DNA of 6,185 nt, from NCBI GenBank assembly GCA_950068635.1, contig CATMIM010000075.1, forward strand, positions 1 to 6,185, written 5' to 3'. Below the pieces are notes generated by a model, which made no database searches, was not told the DNA's origin, and saw nothing but the letters and a program-made list of their open reading frames with translations. Origin of the DNA: an uncultured Candidatus Poseidoniales archaeon. GTDB taxonomy: Archaea > Thermoplasmatota > Poseidoniia > Poseidoniales > Thalassarchaeaceae. Every line of letters starts with the position of its first letter. Position 1 is the first letter of the stretch. The translations under genes and the position numbers were made by a program. Of the stretch, positions 4,859-6,185 are shown piece by piece.

Positions 4859-6185
4859 CTTCCCTTACAGTCGGTAGTCCGGCGGCGTCCCACCCTTCGA
4901 GCCCACCGACGAGGTCTGCCACAGGGACATCGGGCAACTCGCGCATGATCAAACTTGCCGCGATCGACGAACGATACCCCCCGGCGCAGTGCACGACGAG
5001 CTCGCCCTCGATCCCCTGTTCGAGGTACTCTCCTAGTTTGTTCAGAGGAACATTGATGCTGCCAGCAATGTGCCCTTCGGAAAATTCCCCTGGACCGCGC
5101 ACGTCGATGATGGTCGAGGACTCAGCACTTAGCTTTTCATTCAGCGACCCCGCCGTGATGCGCTCCACCCGGCGCACCAGGTCTGGACGGGTTTCCAGCG
5201 CTTCCATGCCCCCATCCAGAAAGCCGGCTACATTGTCGAAGCCGATGCGACCGAGTCTGATGGCAGCCTCCTCTTCACGTCCCCTCTCGGCAATCAGAAC
5301 AATCGAATCGTCGGTGTTGAGCAGCGTGCCGGCCCAGGTCGCGTACTTGCCCTGCAGTCCGACGTTCAGGCACCCCACCAGGTGTGCCCCGGCGAAATCT
5401 GCTGGTTCGCGCGTGTCTAAAAGTTGAGCACCGGCAACCGCCTGCTCATCGACCTGCTCAATCGTCAGTGGCTTCAAGCCATGGCTGAGCGCGGCCTCCA
5501 ACGTCGGGTGCTGTTTCGTATTGAGGATGGCATTGTAGGTGAAATAGTCGGGTGTATCCGGCTGATCCGCGCACACAATGCGGATGAACTCCTCCGAAGT
5601 CATTGGCTGCAGCGCGTAGTTGTACTGCCGCTGGATCCCGATCGTCGACACCGTGTCCTCGCTCATGTTCTTACCGCACAGAGAGCCGGCGCCGTGGGCT
5701 GGGTACACCAGGGTGTCATCGGGTAGCGTCAGCAGCTTGTCGTGGATGCTGTCGTAGAGCAGAGCGCCCAATTCCTCGGCCGTCCACCCCAGCGATGCCC
5801 TCAGATCAGGCCGGCCGACGTCGCCGATAAACAAGGTGTCACCTGTCAGCACGGCATGAGGGGTCTTGTTCGCATCCCCATCGAACACCAGGAGGCATAT
5901 CGATTCCGGTGAGTGACCGGGCGTCGACAGTACCTGCAGTCTCACACTCCCCAACTCCAACACTTGACCATCATCCATGGCGGTGAACTCATACTCCGCT
6001 TGCGCCCTGGCACCCAGATAGATTGCGGCGCCAACGCGATCTCTCAGCTCGAGATGGCCGGCCAGAAAATCGGCGTGAAAGTGACTCAAGAATACCGCTT
6101 CGATGGTCAGGCCGGCTGCTTCGGCATCATCGAGATATTGGTCGATGTCTCGCTGCGGATCGACGACGGCAGCGCGACCGCTGTC
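4851..6185 (-). CDS. Persulfide-dioxygenase-like MBL-fold protein with two rhodanese domains (5' end outside window)
   Basis: The frame is open at the right edge: 444 residues are visible, and the TTG at 6089 lies inside the first metal motif, so it is not the start. By comparison with the family, roughly 20-30 N-terminal residues are missing. In visible numbering, VVDPQRDIDQYL (7-18) and SHFHADF (34-40) begin the metallo-beta-lactamase domain. Further metal ligands are His91 (TPGHS), Asp116 (TGDTLFIGDVGRPDL) and His164 (YPAHGAG), the set expected for ETHE1-like mononuclear iron persulfide dioxygenases. STIGIQRQYN (180-189) is a family linker. Rhodanese domain 1 (about 238-330) has no cysteine in its active loop (IAERGRE, about 298-304) and is probably structural. 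Rhodanese domain 2 (about 344-442) has HCAGGYRSS, with catalytic Cys400, and IDVR before it. The likely role is oxidation of glutathione or other low-molecular-weight persulfide to sulfite, plus sulfur transfer, in the cytoplasm. It is coupled to the MASE1 gene by an eight-base overlap. The family is common in bacteria. Fold and domains are secure; the reaction is inferred. Confidence 0.93.
   Translation of the reverse strand, partial: DSGRAAVVDPQRDIDQYLDDAEAAGLTIEAVFLSHFHADFLAGHLELRDRVGAAIYLGARAQAEYEFTAMDDGQVLELGSVRLQVLSTPGHSPESICLLVFDGDANKTPHAVLTGDTLFIGDVGRPDLRASLGWTAEELGALLYDSIHDKLLTLPDDTLVYPAHGAGSLCGKNMSEDTVSTIGIQRQYNYALQPMTSEEFIRIVCADQPDTPDYFTYNAILNTKQHPTLEAALSHGLKPLTIEQVDEQAVAGAQLLDTREPADFAGAHLVGCLNVGLQGKYATWAGTLLNTDDSIVLIAERGREEEAAIRLGRIGFDNVAGFLDGGMEALETRPDLVRRVERITAGSLNEKLSAESSTIIDVRGPGEFSEGHIAGSINVPLNKLGEYLEQGIEGELVVHCAGGYRSSIAASLIMRELPDVPVADLVGGLEGWDAAGLPTVREDD

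Overview
This is a gene-dense, moderately GC-rich window from a prokaryote, with seven coding regions or fragments and only short spacers. No rRNA, tRNA, CRISPR array, transposase or phage gene is visible. The taxonomy cannot be settled by reading alone. Three things in the left two thirds would fit a euryarchaeon such as a marine Poseidoniia-type lineage: a geranylgeranyl-reductase-family flavoprotein of the archaeal-lipid type, and GGTG/GAGGTGA-type ribosome binding sites before two downstream genes. A high-GC bacterium remains possible. The right third, with a metallo-beta-lactamase/double-rhodanese protein and a MASE1 sensor fragment, reads as bacterial.

Layout. Positions 2-295 (+) hold the C-terminal end of an unidentified protein with a proline-rich tail. 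Convergent to it is a minus-strand block that reads, in transcription order, 4092 to 390: a geranylgeranyl reductase family protein, a NagD-like HAD phosphatase 12 bases downstream, and, after a 73-base spacer containing a dyad, a protein with a PCMT-like methyltransferase fold plus TPR repeats. Divergent from the reductase, on the plus strand from 4210, are cutA and, 4 bases later, the N-terminal 52 residues of a DUF4126 membrane protein, which stops abruptly at 4693. From the right edge inward on the minus strand runs an N-terminally incomplete persulfide-dioxygenase-like MBL/rhodanese protein (4851-6185). Its stop codon overlaps the start of a MASE1 membrane-sensor gene that also breaks off abruptly at about 4682.

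The main point of interest is the join at about 4682-4690. Two unrelated membrane-protein genes, facing each other, both lose their 3' portions at the same nine bases, and those nine bases make sense in both families. This is either a real deletion or rearrangement with microhomology, or a chimeric assembly of two genomes. The left and right parts should not be assumed to be native neighbours until that is tested.

Functional reading. The reductase probably saturates isoprenoid chains (archaeal membrane lipids, or quinone or other prenyl side chains), and the phosphatase is co-transcribed with it. CutA is a small trimeric protein linked to metal tolerance. The MBL/rhodanese protein probably acts in persulfide or sulfide oxidation and is translationally coupled to what was once a membrane sensory protein.
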